A stretch of DNA of 64,000 bases from Argyresthia goedartella. Its lineage: Eukaryota > Arthropoda > Insecta > Lepidoptera > Argyresthiidae. Where the stretch lies: positions 8,568,501-8,632,500 of the forward strand of contig OX463820.1 in the NCBI GenBank assembly GCA_949825045.1, in the 5' to 3' direction. Position 1 is the first letter of the stretch, and each line of letters starts with the position of its first letter. Shown here in pieces: positions 11,939-21,159 of the stretch. The notes below the pieces were generated by a model, which was not told where the DNA came from, searched no databases, and saw only the letters and a list, made by a program, of their open reading frames with translations. Position numbers and translations under genes: made by a program.

Positions 11939-14526
11939 TGAAAAAAAAACTCGACAAAAACAAAAACCTATGTCACATGCACATTCACAAAACATTCAAC
12001 TCCAAAATGCAAACCAATTTGTAGATGTAATCAAAATCAAGAATCCCGAAATCCATACACACGGGCGTATCCATTCTATCGTAGCCTCGCCCACCGGCCG
12101 CCATTTTGGCTAAAAGATGCCACTTGCTTAGCGGTTTCCTGAGACCGGACAATATCTCAAGATTTTCGATTGATGATTGCAGCTCTCAGATACGATTTAA
12201 GCACAAACTTATTGTTTCTGCTTTGAGTTTATGAATCAATGCTATGAATTTAATAACATTTCACCCGTAAATTGAAAAAATTAGGTCATAAATAGTGTCT
12301 CGTCGGAAACAGCAAGGCGGAGTTTTTCCGCCGTACAAGTTTAGGTCATCGATATTATGACAAACCCCAGTGAAAACAACGTACAGGAGTAATTATAAAT
12401 GCTAATTACTTACAGTTCTGTCCTTTTTTAATAAAACACAACACAAATCACTCAAAACGTAGGCTCGAGAGTCGGTGAACGAATAATGCAACTTCACGCA
12501 ACATGTGCATAATACGGTCTGAAGTGTTTAATACCTGTCTCACTTCATTACGTTACGAATTAATATCACTCTCCTTGTCACACCTCTCCCTGTAGTAAGA
12601 AATTCATGCCTATGTAGGCCATTTGTTCGCCGGTCTCTGGAGACCGGGCAGCTATTGCGCATTTTTCAAAATCGGTCTCTAGAGACCGGCAAGCAAGTCA
12701 GGGGTTAAGAGGAATTAATATTTATTTATGTAATAAGAAATAAGTTATAGTACATTAATATAAAAATTGTTTTTCCTTTTTAACACAAACTTACCCAGAC
12801 TAATTATAAAGACGAGTCTTCTGCTGCTACGTAATTAGAGAACGCCACTCAAAGCACAGCGGAGATAAATCCTAAATGGTGCATTCTAATTGCAGAGCCG
12901 CGCAGCCTCCGGGAATCTAGAATTATCTAGATCAGTGTTTTTCAACCTGCTTTCTTATAGTTTATTTATTCTACAAAACAAAAGATAAAGACACACAAGG
13001 CGGGCTTATCTATAACAAGAGATTTAAACCAACAAACATAGGATGGACAAAATGTGCACAAAGTAAAATAATAAAAATAATATACTACGTAGCAATATTT
13101 ATGTAAATATCAATGCAATTGATTAAATAACAGACAAATTAATAGATATATAAATATGTTATATTTAAGCCTGATTATCAAAAGACAAAAACTTTAAACA
13201 TATTTTCATAAAGTCCATTTTTTAATCGTTTGAAAGATTGAATGCCTACATTATTTTTATGTTTTTACAAGCGTACAAGGAATGATCCTTTCAAGCCTCC
13301 TTTCAAACCAGGGAGGGTGTCATGCGGTCGAGATCTAGACAGGCAGGCCTCAATTCCATAACAACGCCAAATCAAATTAAAAATAAATATATGAAAGGAG
13401 ATGGGGCAAACTAGTCCTCATGACGAATGACCCACATCGGTCAGAGACGAAACTTACATATTGCATGTATGGATGTCTCGTGATAACAATGATATGAGTC
13501 GCATCTCTGTGGGGCGTGGTTAACTTGAGAAAATACAAATAATACTGGCACTAACTGAAAATCAGCACTGAGGGCCCCCACCCTCAGCATAATGCTGAGT
13601 TAGTGCCTTTCGCACACCAAAGACACCGTGACCCTAACGCCTACTGTGTTGATGTATGTGATTCTGTATTTGACAATAAATCTAGAAACGTGTCTCAAGC
13701 TGAACCAATTTTAACAAACACGTTTCACAGTATCAGAATTGTACATATCCACCCGTTGTATTTTTAAAAGGTCATTTTTTTGTTAAAAAGACAGCATTTT
13801 ACTATGAAGTCACATGCTAGTATTTCATAGAACTCGTTAACAAATTACCGTTTTGACAGTTCCTAAAAAGAATCTTTTTGACTAGCAGTCAAATAACGTA
13901 TTGTGTTTTATTTTTGTCTTTTTTATTTATGTAAGGTGTGTTTATTTGTTTGTGTGCAATAAATGTCTTTCTTTCTTAAATGTGTCAGTAATATGGAAAA
14001 AAGTATTTATTGAAGGAGTTTTGCAGATGACGGAGTATATTTAGAAGAGATATATTTTTTTGTATTTTTAAACGTTAGCTTACAATAAAGGGATGATAAA
14101 AAAAACGAATTTAAACAATGAGAATCGTGAATTTTTATTTTTTTTCATGTCGAATAGAACACGGGCATTTTAAAACATAAAAATACTTTAATTCAATGCC
14201 AAAAATCGCTGGTCCAAAATGCCAGTTGATAGTTTGACGTAATTCAATAGAAAAGGAAGGGGAGACGCATAGCTCTGTTTTTTTTTGAGGGGTTTCGTTT
14301 TTTAACGTTATGCCATGGTAATCAAATTTAAAACCTATAACGGGTTTTTGCGTACTACAGTACGCAAGTGTGCTCGAGGGGTTATTGACAACAATTATTT
14401 CGTCACTTCCTTTGATGGGGTGTTTCAAAATAACGTTAATTAAAATTCGTAGTTTTTGTTGAAAATCAATACGGAACAAATTAAAAACTTGCAAAAGGAG
14501 CCTTATATGTATTATGCATATTATAT
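11939..14526. other. Gene-free stretch with degraded repeats
   Basis: 12985-13045 (minus) is another LINE tail copy (gcgggcttatctataacaag). 12648-12705 holds two near-palindromic cggtctct-agagaccgg motifs. 13540-13690 resembles a LINE 3' untranslated region (ctcagcataatgctgagtta, then a late caataaa). The 140-codon minus-strand frame at 14135-14557 is unrecognised; it overlaps the start of the next repeat and lacks codon bias, so I do not call it a gene. Confidence 0.5.
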
Positions 14527-14882
14527 TATGAATATGAATATCAATACAGGGTGACATTAAACTAGCTGATCGTATGTTGCAGAATGATAGTACCCATCAT
14601 TATGAACAACTTTCACTATAAAACACATGGTCGCAAATGAAAAAAAAAGTCGTCCCTCAGTACATTGACCCGATCAGCTGACTATGGGAGATCTAAAATA
14701 TTTTTTCATTTGCGACCATACGTTTAATGGTGAAAGTTGCTCATATTGATGGGTACTATCATTCCCCAAAATATGGTCAGCTAATTTAAAGTCACTCAGT
14801 AAAATTGAAACATGTAATTTTTTTTCAAATATTTTATAGTAAGTATAAATTTTTCATACTTATTTATTGTACCTATACAAAT
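14527..14882 (-). repeat. 355-bp inverted duplication, copy B
   Basis: Reverse complement of 10130-10484, including the foldback MITE and the flanking sequences on both sides. Its right edge (14882) is exactly where the gag-like frame of the gypsy element stops matching gag, so this segment truncates that retrotransposon. Confidence 0.85.
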
Positions 14883-15563
14883 GGATCTTCTGGGACACAT
14901 CCTCCTCAAGTGACCGATTTCTTGACAAAGGCTGCACACGTAATCTTTATATACACAGTTGCTACCTTGATGTCTGCTGTCTCCGCATCTTGTACATTCG
15001 CCGTAATTTAACTTATGCATTCTTTCTGCCAGCTCCACAGCGCCCCGCTCCACAGCATTTGCGTCTCTTTCAGCAGCTTCCAATGATAAGGCCAAAGAAA
15101 CAGCTCGAGTATACTGTAACTTGTCCTCCGCGAATAGTCTTTGCCGAATTATCTCGCTTTTCAACCCACAAACCAGCTGATCTCGAAGATTTTCATCTAG
15201 GGCCGATCCAAACTCGCAAAATCTTGACAGTTTTTTAAGCTCCGTCACATACTCGGCAATTGACTCGTTACTGAGTTGTCGACGTTGACGGAATTTGTAA
15301 CGTTCCGCCAACTCCGATGGTTTTGGCTGCAGGTGGACAGCCAATAACTCCACGGCCCGTTGGTAGTTTAACGCTGATGGCTTCGTAGGGCTAGCCAACG
15401 TAGCCAAAAGTTCATACGCGTCCTCGCCCATCACCGAAATTAATGTCGGTAGTTGAAACTCCGCTGCCACTTTGTTAACCAAGAAATAACTCTCCAGTCT
15501 TTCCACATAGCTAGACCAATTCCCGGTCTTTACAGCAAACTCCCGAACCTTCCCGACTGACAT
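14796..15563 (-). pseudogene. gag: Ty3/gypsy-like Gag, truncated
   Basis: The frame from the ATG at 15563 (MSVGKVREF) encodes a retrotransposon Gag. A capsid-like helical region comes first (GNWSSYVERLESYF near the start, then QRRQLSNESIAEYVTELKKL). It is followed by two zinc knuckles near the C-terminus: CTRCGDSRHQGSNC and CSLCQEIGHLRRMC, both CCHC. Gag would bind genomic RNA and assemble virus-like particles in the cytoplasm. I prefer 15563 over an upstream GTG because it is the first ATG after the LTR and leader. The last ~28 residues come from the inverted duplication, not Gag. Protease, reverse transcriptase and integrase are missing. The frame has no internal stop, so the break is recent. 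Confidence 0.85.
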
Positions 15564-15639
15564 TTTGCTAATCAACACTGCAAATACACTGCACAGATAG
15601 TTAATATTTTGACCGTTTGATAGTTCGTATTTGTTTTTC

Positions 15640-15651
15640 CGCGTTCGCCAC
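15640..15651 (-). other. Candidate primer binding site
   Basis: On the minus strand the LTR end (ttatttaaca) is followed by one g and then tggcgaacgcgg, in the position expected for a tRNA primer binding site. The leading tgg matches tRNA 3' CCA ends. I have not assigned the tRNA. Confidence 0.55.
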
Positions 15652-15750
15652 TGTTAAATAATAGACGTGCGTCCTGTACAACCATTTATTACCAGACTAA
15701 CATGTCAGTGCGCTGCTTTGCGCACCTACCCTACTATCACATACATAACA
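15652..15750 (-). repeat. 5' LTR, minus orientation, 99 bp
   Basis: Starts tgttatgtatgtgatag and ends attatttaaca on the minus strand, bounded by TGTTA and TAACA. It carries an aataaat signal in the middle. Base for base it is the reverse complement of 16381-16479. Its position upstream of the primer site and gag makes it the 5' LTR of the left fragment. 99 bp is very short for a gypsy LTR. Confidence 0.85.
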
Positions 15751-15824
15751 CTTACTTTTAATGTTAGAGGGGTGACACATTTTTTCACATTGGAAGGGTC
15801 TGTCTCTTTAACAATTTACTTTGA

Positions 15825-16145
15825 GGAAAAATGATTTTAGGAACCACAACGTCATTTTTAAAGACCTATCTATAAACACCCTACACATATAGGTTTGATG
15901 AAAAAATATTTTTTTGGTTTCAGTTCCATGTATGGGTGAGCCCCATTTAATTATATTAATTTTGCAATTTTCGAAAATTGTAAAAAATCGTAAAGCGGTT
16001 TTCATAATACACCTACATACCAAGTTTCAACTGTGTAGTCCTAATAGTTTCTGCATAAAATTGCTGCGACTTACGGACGGATGGACGAATGGACAGATAG
16101 ACTTGACGAAACTTTAAGGGTTCCTTGTTTCTCTACGGAACCCTA
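15825..16145 (+). repeat. Diverged 'ggttcc' family repeat between the LTRs
   Basis: Contains attttaggaaccacaacg, a fused gacggatggacgaatgg run and the end ctacggaaccctaa. It is related in layout to the agggttccgtacc element but strongly diverged. Confidence 0.55.
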
Positions 16146-16380
16146 ATGTGTCAGCGAACAGGGAACCATGTACTGATTCTAAGCGAACTCGCAAGCCATC
16201 TGTGCGCTTTGGTTTCGATGAATATTTTTAGTACTTAAGTTTATACTCAGTATAATTGTGTTTTCTATTAAGTACGATTGTCTTAGATATGTTCTTATTC
16301 TATTTTGTTACATTTTCCTTTAGAGTACTCTAAATTAGGTTTAGATTATATTTGTATTTTTTTGTTAATAAGGGTGGAGG
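16146..16380 (+). pseudogene. 3' internal end of the gypsy-like element with polypurine tract
   Basis: AT-rich sequence ending in the purine-rich tract aataagggtggagg (16367-16380) directly before an LTR that starts TGTTA. This is the expected site of plus-strand priming, so I read it as the non-coding 3' end of the element. No pol or env frame is recognisable. Confidence 0.6.
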
Positions 16381-16479
16381 TGTTATGTATGTGATAGTAG
16401 GGTAGGTGCGCAAAGCAGCGCACTGACATGTTAGTCTGGTAATAAATGGTTGTACAGGACGCACGTCTATTATTTAACA
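16381..16479 (+). repeat. 3' LTR, plus orientation, 99 bp
   Basis: Identical over all 99 bases to the reverse complement of 15652-15750. It is preceded by a polypurine tract, which makes it the 3' LTR of a fragment pointing rightwards, opposite to the gag fragment. Confidence 0.85.
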
Positions 16480-17345
16480 GTAAGAAAGTGAAAAATCTAC
16501 AAAAATATATGCTGTGTATCTCAATAAATACTTAAAAAAATAGTTTAAAAAAAATAAAATAAGCAGTTTTTAAGATGTAAAACATTTATTAAAAACCGCA
16601 AAGATAACTTTGACAATCATGCAAGCACTATGGAAAACAAAGTTACAACACAAACATCCAGTCACATAATTACTTGCTACAACGGAACCCTTCATGGGCG
16701 AGTCCGAATCACACTTGGCCACTTTTATTAATCTGACGCGCTCGAGTAACTCACGAAATCCCCTCTTGGCCTACCCTACATTTGATGGGTATGTAAAATT
16801 TTGGGGTCGGTTCACAACGCCACCCGTGACAATAATATTAGATTATCTCTACTCGACTAGCACGCCTTGTGAAATTTAAGTAGCGGCTTGCGTTCATGTT
16901 CTCACAACATGTTTTCTTGGTAAATTATTACAAACTTGCTCGCCATGCAACTTTACAGTATTTGGTGTGTGAACATTCAGGTGCGCCTCTCTTGTCTTAG
17001 CATGTTTTTACTTATTGGTCGCGGTAAGTTTTTTCGATTTTTCAGACCGATTTTTAAGTCTGACTTAGTTATCGAAAGGAAAAGGGGCGGATCCCCACCC
17101 GGTAGCTGATGGAAACGGTGTTGGCTCTTACTTATTTAAAGTATTTGAAATGGGAGTCAGTAGAATAATCCATAAAAACATGCAATATTTATGAACAATC
17201 TAAGCAAAGACTGGCGCTTTTTTGCGAAATTATGACAGAAAGCTGATGAGGACTTATTTGAGGTACGCATAGCCGCGTAGCACATGAGCATGACTGAGAC
17301 CGGTAGCCGAGATCTGTGCGCTTAAAAAGCTTGCGGACCAGGTAT
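16480..17345. other. Gene-free stretch
   Basis: 16680-16735 carries the end of the agggttccgtacc family (cggaacccttcatgggcgag, then cacttggcc). The rest, including the GC-richer 17060-17110 and 17265-17345, shows no exon or transposase match I can defend. Confidence 0.45.
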
Positions 17346-17930
17346 GTTTTTTTTTTTTTTTTACTGTAGATATTTACATATACTTAGCAAACGTCATTTT
17401 TTGCCTCTTCTCTACATTGGAACACTGTGGGAAAAGCAGAGCGTAGAAACTCCCACAGATAGATTTTTAGATCTCTTTTAAAAATAGGTTGTGCTTAACT
17501 AATACAAATATGAAAAATTTAATTGATATGATTAATAAGCAGGAATAAATAATTACAAAATTATTAACAGCAAGGTCTGTGTTGAACCAGATTAACCCCA
17601 TACAGTCCTGTCATTTAAGTAATCTTGAACATTGTTATATCCCTTTTTCGACAAAGTGACTTTAACATGCTTTTTAAATTTCTCAAATGGCAATTTCAAA
17701 ATTTCCAGAGGTATCTTATTGTAGTACGAAATGCACTGACCCTTGAAAGAATTGCTAACCTTCGCGAGTCTAAATCGGGGCGCACATAGTCTATGATTAT
17801 TTCTTAGGTTAATATTACAGCTATCGCTAAGTTTGGAAAATGTTGTAAGGTTCTTGCGTACATACATTATATTTTCGAAAAGAAATTGACTAGCTACTAT
17901 TAGTATATCAAGGAGTCTCTTCGTTTTAAA
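17346..17930 (-). mobile_element. 5'-truncated LINE (family L-A) with poly(A) tail
   Basis: On the minus strand this ends in about 18 A residues (17346-17363), preceded by the 3' untranslated region shared with 43360, 57590 and 61345. The coding part is the C-terminal ~110 residues of ORF2 (LRNNHRLCAPRFRLAKVSNS, YNKIPLEILKLPF, ending DRTVWG). The family is a Jockey/CR1-type non-LTR retrotransposon. About 22 bases near the 5' end, relative to the 43-kb copy, are missing. The insertion lies inside a Tc1/mariner transposase gene. A possible 6-bp target duplication (ggtatg) flanks it. Confidence 0.85.
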
Positions 17931-18638
17931 CATGGTATGAGAAACAGGTTCCACAAGGTTCTTGCGGACTGTATTTTGATACACAACTGCATTCGTTTTT
18001 ACGCCTTTCTCACAAAAATGTACCTCAGTTAAGCCCCAATAAGAGACTCCCAACCAAACCATGAGCGAGGATGGAAAATGACCTCGTTGGACACGCGGAA
18101 TACGGTTGCTCGCTTCTTCACTGCTGTGTGCGTACACCTTATCATTTTGTTTGTTGTAGCTCTCTTCCACGGTGAAAATTTTTTCATCCGAAAAAAGAAT
18201 TTCCCGATGCTTTTTTCCCGCGTACCGCTTCAACAAAGCGCGGCATCTCTTCAGTCTCCGGTCCATTAAACGAGCGTCCAAACGATGTCCTGTTTTTCTT
18301 CGATATGCCCTAAGCCCTAAGTCTTCATTTAACACCCTTTTCACCGTGGTCCTGCTTAACCCCATCTGAAGGGCCAACAGTTTCTGCTTACGTATGGGAT
18401 TTCTTTGAATTCGCGCCTTCACAGCTTTTATCACTGCTGGAGTCCTAACAGAGCGAGGGCGACCACTTCTTGAACTGTCATCTACACTAGAGTCTTCATT
18501 GTATCGTTTTATGGTACGATAAACGAATCTTTTGGTTATATTCAAATTTTTCAGTAAGTCGAAAATCTGAATTGGCGCGTAACCGCAACGATGCAACGCA
18601 AAAACTGCGACACGGTCTTCTTTAAGTGTCCTCTCCAT
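17592..18638 (-). pseudogene. Tc1/mariner-like transposase fused in frame to LINE ORF2 C-terminus
   Basis: The frame from ATG 18638 (MERTLKEDRVAVFALHRCGY) runs about 236 codons as a Tc1/mariner-superfamily transposase. It has a first helix-turn-helix, a GRPRSVRTPA AT-hook-like linker, a second helix-turn-helix (LSRTTVKRVLNEDLGLRAYR) and the first catalytic aspartate in ILFSDEKIF. At 17930 it crosses into a LINE insertion and continues in frame through the LINE C-terminus to 17592. The second catalytic region (usually xxQDSAPxH) and the third acidic residue are missing, so the transposase is dead, yet the fusion reads as one uninterrupted frame of ~348 codons. I found no matching transposase sequence on the far side of the LINE, so the 3' half may be deleted. 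Confidence 0.85.
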
Positions 18639-18984
18639 ATTTGAAAATGAGGAAAATTCTAAAAAGTACACATTTTTATTTTCATGAAAAATTCGAAATT
18701 CGAATTCAATAAACTTTTTTGTGGCCAGCGTTCTAAATTCAAAAGTTTTTATTGTGTGACAGAACTTATGACCTGACTGTGTATTACGGGCGTTCCAGTT
18801 CTCTTAAATAGGCTTCGTAGCCCCCTGTGACTCGCGAACTACTCGTTGAAAACTCTATCTATGTTGTCTGAGTTTTCTTTGGAAAAACCATGGCGACTAT
18901 GAAGAAATGATGATCTAGCTAGAGGATATCTAGCTTCACTGATAAGAAACTTGTACCCTCACGAGAATGGCTGATATACGATAT

Positions 18985-19240
18985 CGACGACCCGAATGGC
19001 CGAGTCGGCAGTGACCCTGCCAACTAAGCCAAGGGTCCCAGGTTCGAGTCCCGGTGGGGGCAAATATTTGTTTAAGAAAACGGATGTTCGTACCCTAGTC
19101 GTGGTTGTTTATCTATCTAAGTATAATATTTAGCTATATAAGCATGTGTATCGTTGTCTAGTACCCAAGATACAGGGAATCCTAGTTTGGGGCTAGATCA
19201 ATATGTGTAAATAGTGTCCAAGGTTTTATTATTATTATTT
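18985..19240 (+). repeat. tRNA-derived SINE, family S1
   Basis: The head has a box-A-like aatggccgagtcggcagtg and a box-B-like ggttcgagtcccgg, as for an internal RNA polymerase III promoter. It is followed by a body with gtatcgttgtctagtacc and gggaatcctag, and a tattattatt tail. Copies lie at 42765-43000 (minus) and 45618-45875 (plus). Not a functional tRNA: the body continues without a 3' tRNA end. Confidence 0.85.
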
Positions 19241-19249
19241 CTTAGTTTT

Positions 19250-19695
19250 TTTTTTCACTCCTCTTCCAGGAGGTTACAGTTAGTCCTGAGCACGGGCCGT
19301 AGCCAAGTGCTAAGTATCTATGAGTTTCCTAAAAATTTTCGATCTCTCCTACACGTATTAAGAATCACGGCTTTTTGCAGCAAGATGAAGGCGGATGGTT
19401 TCATATTTAGCAACATAAGGCTATTGTTGAGAGTCTTCGGTATGATTCCAGTTGTTGATATTATGATCGGTATTGTTAGTACTGTGTTCACTTTCCATTG
19501 AGTCTTCAGTTCTATGGATGAGTCCGTATATTTGGCTAGTTGAGTTGCGTGTGTTGTTGTTAAATTATGAGTGTTTGGAATAGCGACGTCAATTAAATAT
19601 ACTGTGTTTGTGTTTTTATCATGGATGGTTATGTCTGGCCTATTGTAATGGATTGTTTTGTCGGTTATTATCGTTCTAGCCCAATAAATTTTCAC
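19250..19695 (-). pseudogene. R2/R4-type LINE, C-terminal endonuclease-like domain fragment
   Basis: The frame 19695-19318 reads YWARTIITDKTIHYNRPDIT, then YLIDVAIPNTHNL and ELKTQWKVNTVLTIPIIIST. The spaced RPDI ... DVAIP ... ELK pattern fits the restriction-enzyme-like (PD-D/E-x-K) endonuclease near the C-terminus of R2/R4-clade non-LTR retrotransposons, which nicks the target DNA in the nucleus. The reverse transcriptase and zinc-finger parts are missing. 19250-19317 looks like its 3' untranslated region. It abuts the S1 SINE. The family assignment is from motif memory, not a search. Confidence 0.65.
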
Positions 19696-19766
19696 GCGAT
19701 TATTTTCTAAGACAGTTTCTTATTATTATACGATACTTAGAAACTAACCGACGAAGGAGTTCATAC

Positions 19767-20345
19767 GACCTCTGTATCGCTGCGGTTCGTGGCTTGGCAT
19801 CCCAAGCTAGAGGTCACGGATGCGAATCTCGGCTGGTGTGGAAGAAAAAAAATCTGGTCTTGGATGTGAGTGATTTATTTATTTTTTATTGATTAACGAA
19901 ACAAACGGTTAGAAAAATTACTTAAGAAAAAGTTAAAGTTATGGTGTTAAAATAAACCTACAGTTTAGATTAATTAATAGTACAATTTAATTTTTTACTA
20001 ATTGTCAACATTTGAATTTTACATAAAAAATGCACAAAACAAATTAACCTACCTACTTACATAATTTTACCATCAATATTTAAAAAAAATGTGGTACTTT
20101 GCTTAAACACATTAAGAGACATATTAAAAAGACCTAAATCAGAAAAGCTTTCATTATAAACTTTAGAGGTTCTATGGACAAACGAATGACCAGTATAATT
20201 AGTACTACTTGAAGGAACAACTAAGAGGTGTTTTCTATTTCTAAGACGAGTGATTTCACTGTTTCTGGTTCCCACGACATAGTATATCCTAGTGTGGGGC
20301 GAGAAGCAAGCAGAAGAATGTGTCTGTATATAAACATTTGTTTTT
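19767..20345 (+). repeat. tRNA-derived SINE, family S2, split by a LINE insertion
   Basis: The head at 19767-19876 resembles the S2 family (gacctctgt start, box-B-like gatgcgaatctcggctgg, then cttggatgtg). The body resumes at 20248 with gtttctggttcccacgacat and atcctagtgtggggc. The two halves are separated by 371 bp of LINE sequence flanked by the 9-bp repeat gagtgattt (19868-19876 and 20248-20256). Confidence 0.75.
19877..20247 (-). mobile_element. LINE 3' fragment inside the S2 SINE
   Basis: On the minus strand it encodes a LINE ORF2 C-terminus (RLRNRKHLLVVPSSSTNYTG, then HSFVHRTSKVYNESFSD and FNMSLNVFKQ), which has the layout of CR1/Jockey-type ends but differs from family L-A. The 3' side is AT-rich. 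A 9-bp target-site duplication marks a clean 5'-truncated insertion. Confidence 0.75.
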
Positions 20346-21159
20346 CAACATTTTTTTCCCCAGAACAAGTTCGCTTAAATAAAAGAATAAAAATCCCGTC
20401 GGTGCCTAAAGTAACGTGTAGGATTTTAGGAAGTTCAAAGCGTTATAAAAGTTCTTCTTCCTGCTACAAGTTTCGATAAAGTTTTGATAATTAGAGACCG
20501 GGAGTTTAATTTTTGTCCAAACAACTTTTTTTAATTGTTATACCCTTATATAATTTGCCTGCAGCCAGACAAATAAATTTTGTTGGAATAGCATAAAATA
20601 AAACTTGGGCAAAGTTCGGTATCTAACTCGCTGCTTATAAAAGCCCTTGCCACTCACTCGGAGGGGACGTAAATGGGCATTTATTAATAAATTACATTCG
20701 TTTTTAGATTTATTCATATTTAATTATTTTTGCTCGGTGATAATGGTAAGAACATTCTATGAAATGTAAACAGGGTGTAACAGTACAACTCTATACATTT
20801 TTTGACGAGTGTTCAGCTGATTTCTTTTTATGTTCGTTTTCCCAATCTACTCTATTCAAAAGTTTTTGTTTGTGAGCATATTTTCAATTTTAAGACACCG
20901 CAATACTGTTTCAATTTAGTTTCACCACTTTCATTAATAAATCGGGCTGCCCAACAACATGCTAGCAAAATATATGATTAATCAAGCTTCATTCCCATTT
21001 CACGATCAAACACCCAGATTAATGTATAATACGAAATAATTAAAAATACATTGCCGGTACAGTCGAGAATGCGATCCTGGGAATTGCAATTTTGTCACAC
21101 TATCGCCACCCGGCCACAAGTCTGTCTATCCGTCCGTCCGTATCTAACAGCAACTATAT
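20346..21159. other. Gene-free stretch
   Basis: No recognisable coding sequence. 21120-21145 has a short ccgtccgtccg run. Confidence 0.45.

Noticed and set aside
14135..14557. 140-codon minus-strand open frame
   Set aside because: Runs into the 355-bp inverted duplication, has no motif, no codon bias and no splice context; AT-rich chance frame.
17265..17345. 3' half of the mariner transposase beyond the LINE
   Set aside because: Translations next to the possible duplication do not show the expected QDSAPxH or later motifs, so I could not claim it.
18990..19065. tRNA-like gene at the S1 head (also 42920-43000 and 45620-45695)
   Set aside because: Box A and B are present but the sequence continues into a SINE body and recurs; not a functional tRNA gene.
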